A stretch of 6,292 bases of DNA from the NCBI GenBank assembly GCA_035765755.1, contig DASTWW010000075.1, positions 1-6,292 on the forward strand. Reading direction: 5' to 3'. This DNA is from DASSKA01 sp035765755. GTDB taxonomy: Bacteria; Actinomycetota; Actinomycetes; Propionibacteriales; Nocardioidaceae. The position numbers were made by a program, and so were the translations under genes. Position 1 is the stretch's first letter. Each line of letters opens with the position of its first letter. Shown here in pieces: positions 6,037 to 6,292 of the stretch. The notes under the pieces are model-generated. The model was not told the origin of the DNA. It ran no database searches and saw only the letters and a program-made list of their open reading frames with translations.

Positions 6037-6209
6037 AAGGCGCGGCTTCCTCTTCGGCCGTGGCCTCTCTCAAGCATCCCGACCAAGTACTCAGGCAGTC
6101 GCCAGACGGCACGGTGCAAGCAGCCGCACTGTAGACACCGCGCTGGTGCAGCCTCGAGCACAAGGGTCAAATGCGGGTCGCGTTGCGGTTAGATCCCTCG
6201 GAGGCGACC

Positions 6210-6236
6210 ATGTTTGCGGAAGTTTCCACCGAGTAG
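6210..6236 (+). other. Eight-codon ORF with strong ribosome binding site, ended by TAG
   Basis: GGAGG at 6200-6204 lies 5 bases before ATG 6210, the best ribosome binding site in the window. The ORF encodes MFAEVSTE and stops at TAG 6234-6236. The same frame stays open and protein-like after the TAG to the window end. It may be a leader peptide, the broken start of a pseudogene, or a coincidence. Codons such as TTT, GAA and GTT are unlike those of the operon upstream. Confidence 0.35.
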
Positions 6237-6248
6237 GTATTGACAGTA

Positions 6249-6292
6249 GTGGATTCCCTCACAGAGGGTGTCTCCGTGGCAGATTTCCCCCA
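6249..6292 (+). CDS. Possible 5' end of an unidentified gene
   Basis: From GTG 6249 the frame reads VDSLTEGVSVADFP up to the right edge and looks like real protein, without the Arg-rich bias of shadow frames. Upstream in the same frame are TTG 6240 and, beyond the TAG at 6234, ATG 6210. GAGTAGG at 6231-6237 is only a weak ribosome binding site for GTG 6249. Too little is present to name a family. Local GC is about 55% (62 of the last 112 bases), well below the operon. A TTGACA hexamer (6240-6245) and the palindrome CCCTC-ACA-GAGGG (6256-6268) lie in the same stretch and could be regulatory instead. Confidence 0.3.
   Translation, partial: MDSLTEGVSVADFP

Larger units (their letters stand above)
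5842..6209. other. Gene-free, hairpin-rich stretch downstream of the tRNA
   Basis: I see no convincing gene here. A plus-strand frame is open from about 5819 to the window end (possible starts GTG 5855 and 5867), but its translation is Arg/Ser-rich, has no recognisable domain and overlaps the terminator. Minus-strand frames overlap the tRNA or the terminator. The stretch holds three inverted repeats (5889-5919, 5951-6007, 6012-6036) and a short direct repeat, CCGTGAC at 5853-5859 and 5865-5871. It may be a decayed gene, an integration flank or a structured non-coding element. Confidence 0.4.

Noticed and set aside
5774..6163. 129-codon minus-strand ORF overlapping the tRNA
   Set aside because: It ends inside tRNA-fMet, which is certain, and has no ribosome binding site or domain.
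5808..6170. 120-codon minus-strand ORF beginning MTLVLEAAPARCLQCG
   Set aside because: The first 40 residues look somewhat protein-like with a CxxC, so a decayed gene is possible. However, it starts at TTG without a ribosome binding site, becomes Arg/Pro/Ser-rich, and runs into the tRNA terminator.
5855..6292. Plus-strand frame open from about 5819 through the right edge (starts GTG 5855 or 5867)
   Set aside because: It is long but Arg/Ser-rich with no recognisable family. It opens within the terminator hairpin and competes with the better-supported frame at 6210/6249.
1..6292. CRISPR array, transposase or other defence genes
   Set aside because: No spaced direct repeats of CRISPR type and no recognisable transposase, nuclease or toxin-antitoxin motifs are present on either strand.

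Overview
This is high-GC DNA (about 70% in the coding part) with the gene content and promoter style of an actinobacterium. GTG starts are common, TANNNT -10 boxes sit directly against start codons, and the genes include actinobacterial families: a DUF2342 zincin, a YlbL-type PDZ-Lon protease, a PPA1309 family protein and a UPF0182 membrane protein. From memory, this order resembles the Mycobacterium tuberculosis Rv3195-Rv3193c neighbourhood. An added moaE and the protein style suggest Pseudonocardiales or a relative, but this is only an inference.

Layout: positions 1-113 hold the 5' end of a minus-strand gene, probably a DUF2342 zinc-dependent metalloprotease. A 79-base divergent spacer separates it from moaE (193-651, catalytic subunit of molybdopterin synthase). 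Next come a small single-pass membrane protein (699-962), a membrane-anchored PDZ/Lon-like serine protease (1000-2055), a PPA1309 family protein (2087-2638) and a very large UPF0182 membrane protein (2655-5672). The genes from 699 to 5672 share one strand with gaps of 37, 31 and 16 bases, so they are probably one transcription unit. An initiator tRNA-fMet (5719-5795) follows with its own promoter and a strong 14-bp hairpin terminator.

After the terminator the character changes. Positions 5842-6209 hold no convincing gene but contain several strong inverted repeats. GC content drops to about 55% over the last 112 bases. At the right edge a protein-like reading frame begins with a good ribosome binding site at 6210, is interrupted by an in-frame TAG after eight codons, and resumes from 6237 to the window end. 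This looks like the edge of an accessory region beside a tRNA gene.

Working together: the PDZ-Lon protease and the UPF0182 protein both appear to act on the outer side of the membrane, with the zincin encoded divergently. A membrane or envelope quality-control role is plausible but unproven. The most notable small-scale signal is that three separate starts (113 minus, 193 plus, 699 plus) share exactly the same TANNNT-N6-start arrangement, which predicts leaderless transcripts. I do not see a complete, clearly new multi-gene system in this window.
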